Shown piece after piece: positions 56,456 through 64,000 of a stretch of 64,000 bases of DNA. Below the pieces are notes generated by a model that saw only the letters and a program-made list of their open reading frames with translations, was not told the origin of the DNA and did no database searches. The stretch is from Rhodopseudomonas palustris. Lineage in GTDB: Bacteria; Pseudomonadota; Alphaproteobacteria; Rhizobiales; Xanthobacteraceae. The DNA is taken from positions 44,130 through 108,129 of the forward strand of contig JACRJB010000034.1 of NCBI GenBank assembly GCA_016215605.1, written 5' to 3'. Within the stretch, counting starts at the first letter, position 1; each line of letters opens with the position of its first letter. Made by a program: the position numbers and the translations under genes.

Positions 56456-57373
56456 CTACACCTTGTCGCCGCCGACCGTGCCGCCGCTGATCGAGCCGCC
56501 GCCGTTGCCGGGCGTGCCCGGCACCGGATAGCTGACGACGAAATCATTGCCGGGGATCTGCGGGAAGCCGCGGAAATTGGCCGCATTGCCGAAGCGGTCG
56601 CGGCAGGTCGCAAACCGCTTGTCGCAGCCGGCGGTGATCCAGAAGCCGTCGCCGATTGCGATCGGTTCGGCCATCGCCTGCCACAGCGACAGCCGGACCT
56701 GGCCGCCGACGGCGCGATGCTGCTTGATCTCGATCGCGGTGCCGGCATTGGCGCCGCTGTGCCAGCTCAGCCGCCCGGCGGTGAACAGGCCCGGCGCGAA
56801 GACTTCGAGACCGGACGCCGCGAAGGTCGAGGTGCCGAACACGGCGCTGACGACGCCGAGCCCGCGCCACGCTGCGCCGGCGAGATCGACGCGGCAGCGG
56901 CCGTCGCCGAGATCGGCGCCGCAGTTCGCGGTGTAGAGCCGCCCGCTCTCCTGCGACAGCCGGTCGGCGAGGCCGCGCAGCTCCGCGGTGAACGCCTGGC
57001 CCTCGCGCCGCACCTCGCCGAGCGTGCCGCGCGCGGTCAGCACATGCAGCGCCGGCTCGCTCCAGTCGACCAGCCAGCTCTCGACCGTGGCGGCATCGTA
57101 GCGGCCCGCGGCAAGATCGGCCTCGCTCAAGAGATCGTCGGCCAGCGCGCCGGAAATCTCCGCACCATCGACCGACAGATCGAACCGCTGCGCCGCCTCC
57201 GACGCCGCAAAGCCGGTGCCGGCGCGGCACACCACGCCGGCGACCGTGAGATCGCGGTCGTGATCGGTGAAGCCGAGCACACCGCCGTCGCGCCGCCGCA
57301 CGATCCAACACTGCGCCAGCGTGGTGACACCGGAGTCGAGTTTGGCCTGCAGGGCTGAGGGAATGGGACGCAT
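56456..57373 (-). CDS. DUF2163 / phage BR0599-like tail protein (GTA g13-like)
   Basis: A 305-residue protein of the GTA gene 13 type. The DUF2163 N-terminal part (about 1-170) has TTLAQCWIVRRRDGGVLGFTDHDRDL and YTANCGADLGDGRC. The C-terminal BR0599-like part (about 190-285) has the Cys-containing ITAGCDKRFATCRDRFGNAANFRGFP. It is the first phage-type gene of this leftward group; the expected upstream neighbour (g12, DUF2460) is missing from the adjacent DNA. Confidence 0.9.
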   Translation of the reverse strand: MRPIPSALQAKLDSGVTTLAQCWIVRRRDGGVLGFTDHDRDLTVAGVVCRAGTGFAASEAAQRFDLSVDGAEISGALADDLLSEADLAAGRYDAATVESWLVDWSEPALHVLTARGTLGEVRREGQAFTAELRGLADRLSQESGRLYTANCGADLGDGRCRVDLAGAAWRGLGVVSAVFGTSTFAASGLEVFAPGLFTAGRLSWHSGANAGTAIEIKQHRAVGGQVRLSLWQAMAEPIAIGDGFWITAGCDKRFATCRDRFGNAANFRGFPQIPGNDFVVSYPVPGTPGNGGGSISGGTVGGDKV

Positions 57374-57388
57374 GAATCAGTCCTCCTT

Positions 57389-57516
57389 CCTTCTCCCCTC
57401 GTGGGAGAAGGTGGCGCGGACGAAGTCCGCGACGGATGAGGGGGCGAAGCACACGCTGCGCCCGCGGCCCCCTTTACCTGGTTTCGCTTCGCGAAACCAC
57501 CTTCTCCCACAAGGGA
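57389..57516. repeat. Palindromic repeat cluster at the right edge of the GTA-like genes
   Basis: CCTTCTCCCCTCGTGGGAGAAGG, then GCGGACGAAGTCCGC, GGTTTCGCTTCGCGAAACC and CCTTCTCCCACAAGGGAG. These are hairpin-forming extragenic repeats. From about 57520 to 57906 the DNA turns AT-richer with no gene seen. Confidence 0.8.
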
Positions 57517-57906
57517 GTTCCTCGCCCAAGGCAGTGCGGACCAGAACTAAACGAACTCCTCGCGAAGGCGACGGCCCCGCACTTGCAGCGTTCAGGTTCT
57601 TGGCGTTAGAGACACCACCGGATAGGCTACACCTCAAAATTGCTTCGCAACCCGCCCCATGGGCATTCGACCGATGCTCTGACAATGTCTGATCTTCGTG
57701 TTCTGCGGAAACAATTAAGGCCGAGGACTATTCGTCTTCAACGTTCTCGCGAGGACAGCTGTCGGAACGTCTCCCTGAAGACCAATCAACACTTCTAAAG
57801 ACGCCTTCCCAAGACCAATTCAAGAACGACAATATAGCTAAACTCCAACAGAAGATCTGTGGCACGCGCTAATCAGCTATTTCAGATCGCTAAGATTGGG
57901 TTCATC
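57517..57906. other. AT-richer leader region before the AAA ATPase gene
   Basis: About 390 bases without a supported gene. Composition changes from the GC-rich repeat to lower GC here, marking the likely junction of transferred DNA. A TATAGC element near 57833 could be a -10, but no matching -35 is seen. Confidence 0.4.
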
Positions 57907-60213
57907 ATGATTATTGACAATATCTGCAAGCTTACAAGCGCAGGCATTCTCGCTGACCGAACTGCGAAGACTAGCAGCTTGGGTTTCAAGCGATACAACC
58001 TTATCTATGGTTTCAACGGTTCAGGCAAAAGCACCTTGTCACGATGCTTTTCGTCGATGCAGTCAGAACCACCTACAGGAAGATTGCCAGAAGGTTGCGA
58101 GTTCGAATTTTCCACTGACAACGGCGAAACTGTACGGGGCGGCTCTTCCAATGTCTTGAGAGACCGGCTGGCAGTTTTCAACGAAGACTTTGTCAATCTG
58201 AATTTGCAGTGGTCAGCGGGACGAGCCCGGCCTGTATTCTATATCGGCAAGGAGCAAGCTGAAGCGGCCACAGACCTAAAGAAGGCCGAAGGAGCTCTGC
58301 CAGCAGCGATAGAGCGAATGGAAGGCGCCAAGAAGCTAGTTAAGGCCCGGGAGCAGCAAGCAGCGACATTCAAACGTGAATTGGCTCGAAAGATCTCTCA
58401 GGAAATCAGACCAGCAAACCGCAAGTATGAAGCCCCACAACTCACCTCCGACTACTCGACACTTGATTTGAGCGCGGAATCGATACTCGATGAAACACAA
58501 CTGGAAGCGCAGCGGGAGCTTTGTCGACGAGATGAGGCGATGCCTACGCTCACTTATCGAGACATCGACGTCGAGACGGTTCAATCGGTGTTACGGACGG
58601 CAATCCGCTTACTGCAAGAGACGCCAAGCCTAACGATAATTCCCGAGCTCAAGACTCACTCGGAAATGCTGGGATGGGTTCAAGAGGGATTGAATTATCA
58701 CGAACACAACGAACTCGCCGAATGCCTATTCTGCAAAGGAGTTCTATCGCCCGAACGCAAACAGCTGCTGGCAAACGCGTTAGACGAGGGCTTCGCCCGC
58801 TTTCAAAGCGCACTCCATTCCGCAAAAACGGAGCTTCAGTCCGCATGCGCCCTCTATCAACAAACCGCACTGACGATTCCATCACCCAACGACATTGTGG
58901 CCGATGAACGCAAAACATACAGCAAGGCCGTCGACAGACTAAAAGAGGCCATTAGCGATGCTGTTGTAAGAATACTTGAACCCGCGATCGCAGCAATCAA
59001 TGCAAAGCTGGCAAGACCGACTCTGGCGCTCGATCCCGATGCAACGGAGTGGATGAACACGCAACTCAATCAAGATCTATTTGCGTTGATCGATTCGTCT
59101 GGATTGGCGCTGCACTCGAATATCCTACGACACAACGAGGCGTGCGCCAGCTTCTCGAAGCGCCAAGACGATGCTCGTCTTGCATTACGCAAGCATCACC
59201 TGACTGAAAACCAGCACGAACATAGAAGCGTCGCCAACGGCATTGTCAGATCGCATGACGAATTAATCGTCGCGACCGACGATCTTCAGGAACTTCAAAA
59301 CAGAATACGCGAACTCAACGGTCTCGTGAAGGAACATGGTCAGGCTGCCGCAAGGATAAATCGGCTGATAGAGGCGTATCTCGGACATAAGGAGCTTTCG
59401 ATCGTCAGCGTTGAAAAGGGCTACGAGATCCACCGTCGAGGCCGGCCAATCGAAGGCAGCCCCAGCGAGGGAGAGAAGACTGCAATCGCAGTATGCTATT
59501 TCTTGTCGACGCTGGAAGCCGACGGAAAATCGATAAGAGATCGAATTGTCGTGGTGGACGACCCGATATCGAGCTTGGACAGTAAGGCCCTCAACTATGC
59601 CTGCTCTTTGCTCTTAAGCAGGCTTTCGGATGCGTCGCAGGTCTTTGTGCTGACCCATAACCAGAATTGTATGAACGAATTCAAGAAGGCGTGGAGCAAA
59701 TTTTACCGCCCCCGCAAGGAAACGACGCCATCGACCGCCAGCTTTCTTTTTCTGGACGTTAAGCTGGTCCACGGGGGAGAGGCACGCACTACGACGATCG
59801 TCGAGATGTCTCGATTACTCCGAGAGTACGAATCCGAATACCACTATCTCGCCGATCACGTACTCAAGTTCCAAGCCAGCAACGACTCAGAATATGATTA
59901 CGCCTACATGATGCCAAATGTAATCCGCAGAGTATTGGACGTGTTCCTTGCATTTCGCTGCCCGGGTAGCGGTGGCTTCGCCTCCAAGATGGAGCAGCTC
60001 AAGAAGGACCACAAAGCGCTCGACGCAGAAAAGATCGCAGCTCTCGAACGTCTTGTTCAGTTGGAATCTCACTCTGACAGCGTCGATGACCTCATCGGGT
60101 TCTCGTCTATGACTCTGGAGGAGAGCAAATCCGCGGCTGACTCGTTGATCAGCCTGATGGAGACAGTTGACCCGTTCCACTTGTCAGCGCTACGCCGTTT
60201 ATGCCGTCTTTGA
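57907..60213 (+). CDS. Wrapped AAA_13 ATPase with CxxC hook, RloC/PrrC-like architecture
   Basis: A 768-residue ABC/SMC-type ATPase split by long coiled coils. Walker A is GFNGSGKST (35-43). A CxxC pair (Cys273, Cys276 in ECLFCKG) sits between two helical stretches like a zinc hook. The signature is GSPSEGEKTAIAVCYF, and Walker B is RIVVVDDPISSLDS (Asp551/Asp552). The C-terminal part (YMMPNVIRRVLDVFLAFRCP) is typical of the AAA_13 family, which includes the anticodon nucleases PrrC and RloC, but I cannot identify their nuclease triad. No restriction-modification genes are adjacent. GC is clearly lower than the surrounding genes, indicating transfer. ATG at 57907 preferred to GTG 57859. A defence role is inference. 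Confidence 0.78.
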   Translation: MIIDNICKLTSAGILADRTAKTSSLGFKRYNLIYGFNGSGKSTLSRCFSSMQSEPPTGRLPEGCEFEFSTDNGETVRGGSSNVLRDRLAVFNEDFVNLNLQWSAGRARPVFYIGKEQAEAATDLKKAEGALPAAIERMEGAKKLVKAREQQAATFKRELARKISQEIRPANRKYEAPQLTSDYSTLDLSAESILDETQLEAQRELCRRDEAMPTLTYRDIDVETVQSVLRTAIRLLQETPSLTIIPELKTHSEMLGWVQEGLNYHEHNELAECLFCKGVLSPERKQLLANALDEGFARFQSALHSAKTELQSACALYQQTALTIPSPNDIVADERKTYSKAVDRLKEAISDAVVRILEPAIAAINAKLARPTLALDPDATEWMNTQLNQDLFALIDSSGLALHSNILRHNEACASFSKRQDDARLALRKHHLTENQHEHRSVANGIVRSHDELIVATDDLQELQNRIRELNGLVKEHGQAAARINRLIEAYLGHKELSIVSVEKGYEIHRRGRPIEGSPSEGEKTAIAVCYFLSTLEADGKSIRDRIVVVDDPISSLDSKALNYACSLLLSRLSDASQVFVLTHNQNCMNEFKKAWSKFYRPRKETTPSTASFLFLDVKLVHGGEARTTTIVEMSRLLREYESEYHYLADHVLKFQASNDSEYDYAYMMPNVIRRVLDVFLAFRCPGSGGFASKMEQLKKDHKALDAEKIAALERLVQLESHSDSVDDLIGFSSMTLEESKSAADSLISLMETVDPFHLSALRRLCRL

Positions 60214-60240
60214 TTGATCAAGGCGGCATATTTCGATTTT
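60201..60240 (+). terminator. Terminator overlapping the ATPase stop codon
   Basis: ATGCCGTCTTTGAT and ATCAAGGCGGCAT pair almost perfectly around a 2-base centre, followed by ATTTCGATTTT. The TGA stop of the ATPase gene is in the left arm. Confidence 0.65.
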
Positions 60241-60294
60241 CATGGAAGACTTTTGCCATCGTTCAAGCAGTCTATGAGACTGCCGAAATCGGCC

Positions 60295-60330
60295 AGAATC
60301 GGTTGTAGCCATAGAATCGGTTGTAGCCAT
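60295..60330 (+). repeat. 18-bp tandem duplication (two copies)
   Basis: AGAATCGGTTGTAGCCAT occurs twice head to tail. It lies in non-coding DNA between the ATPase and the sulfur transporter and looks like a recent slippage event. Confidence 0.9.
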
Positions 60331-60868
60331 TAGCTGCGCGTAGCAAAACAACGCACTGGGACCCGAAATCTCTACGACTGATCTCGACCAGCGGAGTCTT
60401 CGGGATCGTCCCGCCGCAAACACCGAAAGAACCACTTTGACGCCTGGTTTCGAAACGCGGCTCGTCATCCAGATCGCGAGCTCGATGGCGTCACGCTTGC
60501 AGGTGATCCAGCGCCATGAGTTGAATTTCAGGCCGCCTCGCACGGGCTTGCCGAGACATCGTGGCAGCCGCCACCAGTCTTACAGTGCGCCACTTCGTGA
60601 ATATGCGCGGCGGCGCCTCTGTAAGCCTTGTTGATACAGTTCCAACAAGCGTTCCCGGCCGACTGTTCGATCGTCGTCAGGAGCTTATCCCCCGGTCCAG
60701 CTCCCAGGTCGAAAAGACGATTCGGCTGTAAAACGACGCCGTCAGAGGACCCGCGCGCTGTCGCAGCGGCGGAACGGAGAAGCGTTTTCCCATTTGCGCG
60801 CGGCCGGTTGCCGCACGCCGCGGTAATTGTACATACCGGTGCATCACCCCTTCAATTCCGGGCTTCAG
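60331..60868. other. Intergenic region upstream of the YeeE/YedE gene
   Basis: About 538 bases with no gene I can support. Short open frames on both strands lack ribosome sites and family resemblance; they may be debris of transferred DNA. The GC level rises again from about 60770. The transporter promoter should lie near 60780-60850. Confidence 0.4.
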
Positions 60869-62110
60869 ATGACCGACCTTTCCGTCGACGCACGACTCCT
60901 TGGCTCCGACCGCAGCAGCGGTTCCGGGCGTCACTCCATCAACACCAAGGTCGTCACCGTCGGCCTGGCTGCGCTCGCCGCGGGCGCGCTCGCGCTTGCG
61001 CAGGTCTACGGCTGGCGCCAGGGCGCGCTGTTCGTGCTCGGCGGCGGCCTCGGCCTGGTGCTGTATCACGCGCTGTTCGGCTTCACCTCGGCGTGGCGCG
61101 TGTTCATCGCCGACGGACGCGGCGCGGGTCTGCGCGCGCAGATGCTGATGCTCGCCGTCGCGGTCGTGCTGTTCCTTCCGGCGCTGGGCCACGGCTCGGT
61201 GTTCGGCCAGGCGGTGCGCGGCGAGTACGGCGCGGTCGGCGTCTCGGTGCTGGTCGGCGCGTTCCTGTTCGGGATCGGCATGCAGCTCGGCGGCGGCTGC
61301 GCCTCGGGCACGCTGTACACCGCCGGCGGCGGCAACACCCGCATGTTCGTCACGCTGTCGGCCTTCATCATCGGCTCGACGATCGGCGCGCTGCATTTGC
61401 CGTGGTGGTCGGCGCAGCCGAACATCGGCCCCGTCTCGCTGATCGCCAGCCTCGGCTGGGCGCCCGCTTTGGCGATCAGCCTGGTGGCGTTCGCCGCGAT
61501 CGCGGTGCTGACGCGCATCATCGAAAAGAACAAGCACGGCACGCTGCTGAGCGGCGCCGAGCCGACCCACCGCGGCTGGCGCCGGTTCTTGCAGGGCCCG
61601 TGGCCGCTGCTCGCCGGCGCCGTTGCGCTCGCGCTCGGCAATTTCGCGACGCTGGTTCTCGCCGGCCGCCCGTGGGGTGTCACCTCCGCCTTCGCGCTGT
61701 GGGGCTCGAAGCTGGCCGAACTCGCCGGCGTCGACGTCGCGTCCTGGGGTTACTGGCAGGTGCCCGCGCGTGCCGCCTCGCTGCATCAGAGCGTGTTCGC
61801 CGACATCACCTCGGTGATGGATTTCGGCATCATCCTCGGCGCCATGATCGCGGCTGGCCTCGCCGGCAAATTCGCGCCGAGCTGGCGCATCCCCGCCCGC
61901 TCGGTGATCGCCGCGATCGTCGGCGGCCTGCTGCTCGGCTACGGCGCGCGCTTGGCCTACGGCTGCAACATCGGCGCCTACTTCAGCGGCATCGCCTCCG
62001 GCAGCCTGCACGGCTGGGTCTGGCTGGTCGCAGCGTTCGCGGGCAGCATCATCGGCACCCGGCTTCGGCCGGTGTTCGGGCTGTCGGTGGAGAGAAGTGG
62101 GCAGGCGTAG
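60869..62110 (+). CDS. YeeE/YedE-family sulfur (thiosulfate) transporter
   Basis: Polytopic inner-membrane protein of 413 residues with about 10 hydrophobic segments. The two family repeats each carry a conserved cysteine near a glycine-rich turn: GMQLGGGCASGTLYTAGGG (about 147-165) and YGARLAYGCNIGAYFSG (about 355-371), corresponding to the cysteines that relay thiosulfate in TsuA. The ATG at 60869 is preferred to a TTG 14 codons upstream because the family N-terminus is short. It appears monocistronic, with a terminator after it. The substrate (thiosulfate or another sulfur compound) is inferred from the family. Confidence 0.88.
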   Translation: MTDLSVDARLLGSDRSSGSGRHSINTKVVTVGLAALAAGALALAQVYGWRQGALFVLGGGLGLVLYHALFGFTSAWRVFIADGRGAGLRAQMLMLAVAVVLFLPALGHGSVFGQAVRGEYGAVGVSVLVGAFLFGIGMQLGGGCASGTLYTAGGGNTRMFVTLSAFIIGSTIGALHLPWWSAQPNIGPVSLIASLGWAPALAISLVAFAAIAVLTRIIEKNKHGTLLSGAEPTHRGWRRFLQGPWPLLAGAVALALGNFATLVLAGRPWGVTSAFALWGSKLAELAGVDVASWGYWQVPARAASLHQSVFADITSVMDFGIILGAMIAAGLAGKFAPSWRIPARSVIAAIVGGLLLGYGARLAYGCNIGAYFSGIASGSLHGWVWLVAAFAGSIIGTRLRPVFGLSVERSGQA

Positions 62111-62166
62111 AGTGGGAAGTGGAAGCGGCGGCGAGGCCTGCCGACAAACTGGAAGAAACTTGATCC

Positions 62167-62196
62167 GCCGATCGCTCACCGCGATCGGCTAGTTTG
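62167..62196 (+). terminator. Rho-independent terminator after the YeeE/YedE gene
   Basis: 9-bp perfect stem GCCGATCGC / GCGATCGGC with loop TCACC (62167-62189), then TAGTTTG. It is 56 bases after the stop codon. Confidence 0.55.
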
Positions 62197-62416
62197 ATCG
62201 ATCGCCGAAACGCGCAGGATGACGGCCTAGGTTTTTCAACTCGCTACGGTCGCTATCTTCTCTCGCGGGCGGTAGAGACGGTTCGCCAGAACAAAAATGT
62301 GCGGAGCACGATCCCCGCTTGTGACCCAAAGCGAACGTTTTAGCTTTGCTGCATTTTGTCCTGGAACAATCCGTTCAATCAAATCGAAGCGCTGTGACGA
62401 GGATTCATTGGAAAAG
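62197..62416. other. Convergent intergenic stretch
   Basis: About 220 bases between the transporter terminator and the stop of the repeat protein gene. No gene or strong structure seen. Confidence 0.4.
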
Positions 62417-64000
62417 TTACAAAAAAGTCTCTTTCCCAATTTCACTTTTCTGTTTGACTCGAAGTTGGTTCTCGACGGCGTGAAGTAACGAGACTGGATC
62501 GGCGACGAGTTTCCATCCCTGGTCTTGGGAACGTTCAAGCCAGTCAATCATGACTGCATTTAGCGCCGCAACTCTAATACGCCCCAGTGGATCCGCGGCT
62601 CGGAACTGCCCAAGTATTGCTTCTGCAGTAACGGAGGCCACGATCAACGGCTGCTGCATGATGTGGCACCACTCTCGCAGGCCGGCCCACAGCCCTGATT
62701 CTATCGGCTGAATACCCTGATCAACAGGACCAGGCGGCCAAACCTTCAGAGCCTCGGAGATGGCTCGAGAGTCCATTGGTTGCAGGCGCATTGTCACATC
62801 GTAGCCCAGCAACCGCGTTGCACTAAGCAATTGAAGCCATTCGGCGACATGCCGCGATGCTTGACCGTTAGTGGGTTGTTCGGCGAGAAGTCGCTGAAGT
62901 AACGCTGGATGAAGAAAGTAGCGTCTGACAGACTCCTGTTCGCTCATCGCGATTGACCGCACCGCGCCTGCTAGCGCACCAACCGAAGCGTCAGGTGAGC
63001 TATATTGCGCCTTCAGCCAGTCCGGCGTGATGCACCGGGAGAAGAACCGCTCGACCTCGCCTGGAGTGCATCCGTGCGGCGCAGTTACAACGAATGTCAG
63101 GTGTCGCATGGTGATGCCCGGTGACGAGAAGTCCTCGGCGCGAGCAATTCGTACGACTGCTGCTGCAATCGGGCCGACCAGAGCATCTCGGTTTAGACTG
63201 TAGCAAAGAGAAGCGAATCCGGCAAACCAGCTTGGGGAGCCAAAGTTGAAATTGTTCCATCGACGCGACCACGCCTCGACGTCGATCATAGGGAGTATTT
63301 GGCCGTAAGCTCGGTCATGCTTGCATAGAGCGTATAGTTTCTCCGGTCCATCGAGAACAGCCCGATCAACTATCTTGGAAAGATTGACGCCCGTTAGTAA
63401 CTGGTTCTGGAAAACCTTTTCTACATCGGCCATCTTCGTTCGGGCATAGCCAAGGAATGACGCAAGGTGATCGAGGGGCGTTGCGAGGGCCTGTTTGAGC
63501 ACCGCGTCGGGAGCCTTGGCGAGACTGGCCTGGAGGGCCTTTGCGACCTCGGGGATTTTCCCGTCCGCATAGCGAAGGAATGATGCGAGGTGCTCGAGGG
63601 GCGTTGCGAGGGCCTGTTTGAGCACCGCGTCGGGATCCTTGGCGAGGCCGGCCCGGATGGCCTTCGCTACCTCGGGCATGCTCCCGTCCGCATAGCCAAG
63701 AAATGACGCGAGTTGGTCGAGGGGCGTCGCGAGGGCCTGTTTGAGCACCGCGTCGGGAGCCTTGGCGAGGCCGGCCCGGATGGCCTTCGCGACCTCGGGC
63801 ATGCTCCCGTCCGCATAGCCAAGGAATGACGCGAGGTGCCCCAGGGGCGTCGCGAGGGCTTGTTTGAGCACCGCGTCGGGAGCCTTGGCGAGGCCAGCCT
63901 GGAGGGCCTTCGCTACCTCGGGCATGCTCCCGTCCGCATAGCCAAGAAATGACGCGAGGTGGTCGAGGGGCGTCGCGAGGGCCTGTCTGAGCACCGCGTC
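62417..64000 (-). CDS. Protein with near-identical 41-residue helical repeats, unknown (5' end outside window)
   Basis: The visible C-terminal 528 residues divide into a repeat part and a unique part. The repeat part (up to 63443) has at least four full and one partial 41-residue units; each reads LKQALATPLDHLASFLGYA then DGSMPEVAKAIRAGLAKAPDAV, with few differences. Two amphipathic helices per unit suggest an ARM/TPR-like superhelix. The unique C-terminal 340 or so residues (from KMADVEKVF) contain DRAYGQILPMIDVEAWSRRW and FFSRCITPDWLK and match no family I know. The gene reads in from the right, so the N-terminus is unseen. An effector or sensor protein of a defence system is possible but unproven. 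Confidence 0.7.
   Translation of the reverse strand, partial: DAVLRQALATPLDHLASFLGYADGSMPEVAKALQAGLAKAPDAVLKQALATPLGHLASFLGYADGSMPEVAKAIRAGLAKAPDAVLKQALATPLDQLASFLGYADGSMPEVAKAIRAGLAKDPDAVLKQALATPLEHLASFLRYADGKIPEVAKALQASLAKAPDAVLKQALATPLDHLASFLGYARTKMADVEKVFQNQLLTGVNLSKIVDRAVLDGPEKLYALCKHDRAYGQILPMIDVEAWSRRWNNFNFGSPSWFAGFASLCYSLNRDALVGPIAAAVVRIARAEDFSSPGITMRHLTFVVTAPHGCTPGEVERFFSRCITPDWLKAQYSSPDASVGALAGAVRSIAMSEQESVRRYFLHPALLQRLLAEQPTNGQASRHVAEWLQLLSATRLLGYDVTMRLQPMDSRAISEALKVWPPGPVDQGIQPIESGLWAGLREWCHIMQQPLIVASVTAEAILGQFRAADPLGRIRVAALNAVMIDWLERSQDQGWKLVADPVSLLHAVENQLRVKQKSEIGKETFL
63443..64000 (-). repeat. 123-bp tandem repeat array (coding)
   Basis: The marker gagcaccgcgtc recurs at about 63497, 63620, 63743, 63866 and 63989, exactly 123 bases apart. 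The units differ at only a few positions, implying recent expansion. The array continues past the right edge. Confidence 0.95.

Noticed and set aside
57377..57685. 102-residue minus-strand frame before the ATPase gene
   Set aside because: It runs through hairpin repeats and lacks a ribosome site.
60209..60220. TTGATTGATCAA read as an FNR/FixK box
   Set aside because: The half-sites are separated by two bases rather than four, and the sequence is the stem of a terminator.
60199..60543. 114-residue minus-strand frame containing the 18-bp tandem duplication
   Set aside because: No family resemblance, no ribosome site, and part of it is the ATPase terminator region.
63443..64000. Regular 123-bp repeats considered as a CRISPR array
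   Set aside because: The units are contiguous without spacers, in frame and translate into one repeat protein.

Overview
The window looks like chromosome of a high-GC alphaproteobacterium of the Rhodopseudomonas/Bradyrhizobium group. The grounds are the PQQ operon, a cycHJKL-type cytochrome c maturation operon, a FeuPQ-like two-component pair, an alphaproteobacterial gene transfer agent (GTA) tail module, many 'gtcattccgg...'-type palindromic repeats, and a ferredoxin/ferritin-like operon preceded by what reads as a NifA/sigma-54 promoter. This is recognition from sequence only; no database was searched.

Layout. 1-2.1 kb: pqqABCD, leftward (pqqD cut by the edge). 2.5-12.7 kb: a rightward catabolic block of an FCD-type GntR regulator, a formyl-CoA-transferase-like enzyme, a complete tripartite tricarboxylate transporter (TctC-TctB-TctA), a ketopantoate-reductase-like enzyme, a fumarylacetoacetate-hydrolase-family enzyme, a nitronate monooxygenase and a quinone-oxidoreductase-like enzyme, with palindromic repeats between several of them. 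12.8-16.7 kb: a cation diffusion facilitator with an enlarged cytoplasmic tail and a PleC/DivJ-type histidine kinase. 17.1-21.9 kb: a subtilisin-type autotransporter and a divergent AraC regulator. 21.9-30.8 kb: leftward DegP-type protease, response regulator, soluble chemoreceptor, HAMP histidine kinase, glnE. 31.0-32.7 kb: the putative nitrogen-fixation-linked [2Fe-2S] ferredoxin-ferritin fusion and a second ferritin-like protein. 33.3-37.6 kb: ccmI-ccmE-ccmF-ccmH, with an FNR/FixK-like box upstream. 37.77-38.97 kb: a lower-GC islet bounded by a perfect 21-bp direct repeat and carrying small membrane-protein genes. 39-43.3 kb: two conserved unknowns and feuPQ.

43.4-57.4 kb is the tail and lysis end of a GTA/phage-like cluster (DUF2163 protein, NlpC/P60 peptidase, giant host-specificity protein, DUF2793 protein, then endolysin and holin). 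It is split by a 5-kb surface-glycan-type cassette (acyltransferase, CMP-sugar synthetase, GSCFA protein, Tat-exported propeller). To the right, where further tail genes would be expected, there are repeats, a lower-GC wrapped AAA ATPase with a CxxC hook (RloC/PrrC-like architecture), a YeeE/YedE sulfur transporter and a protein made of near-identical 41-residue repeats that runs off the window.

Best candidates for something undescribed: the 21-bp-repeat islet with its tiny membrane operon, the AAA_13/CxxC protein at the broken GTA edge, the 41-residue-repeat protein, and the NifA-type ferredoxin-ferritin fusion operon, in which both ferritin-like domains carry SxxH where ExxH is expected in helix 2.
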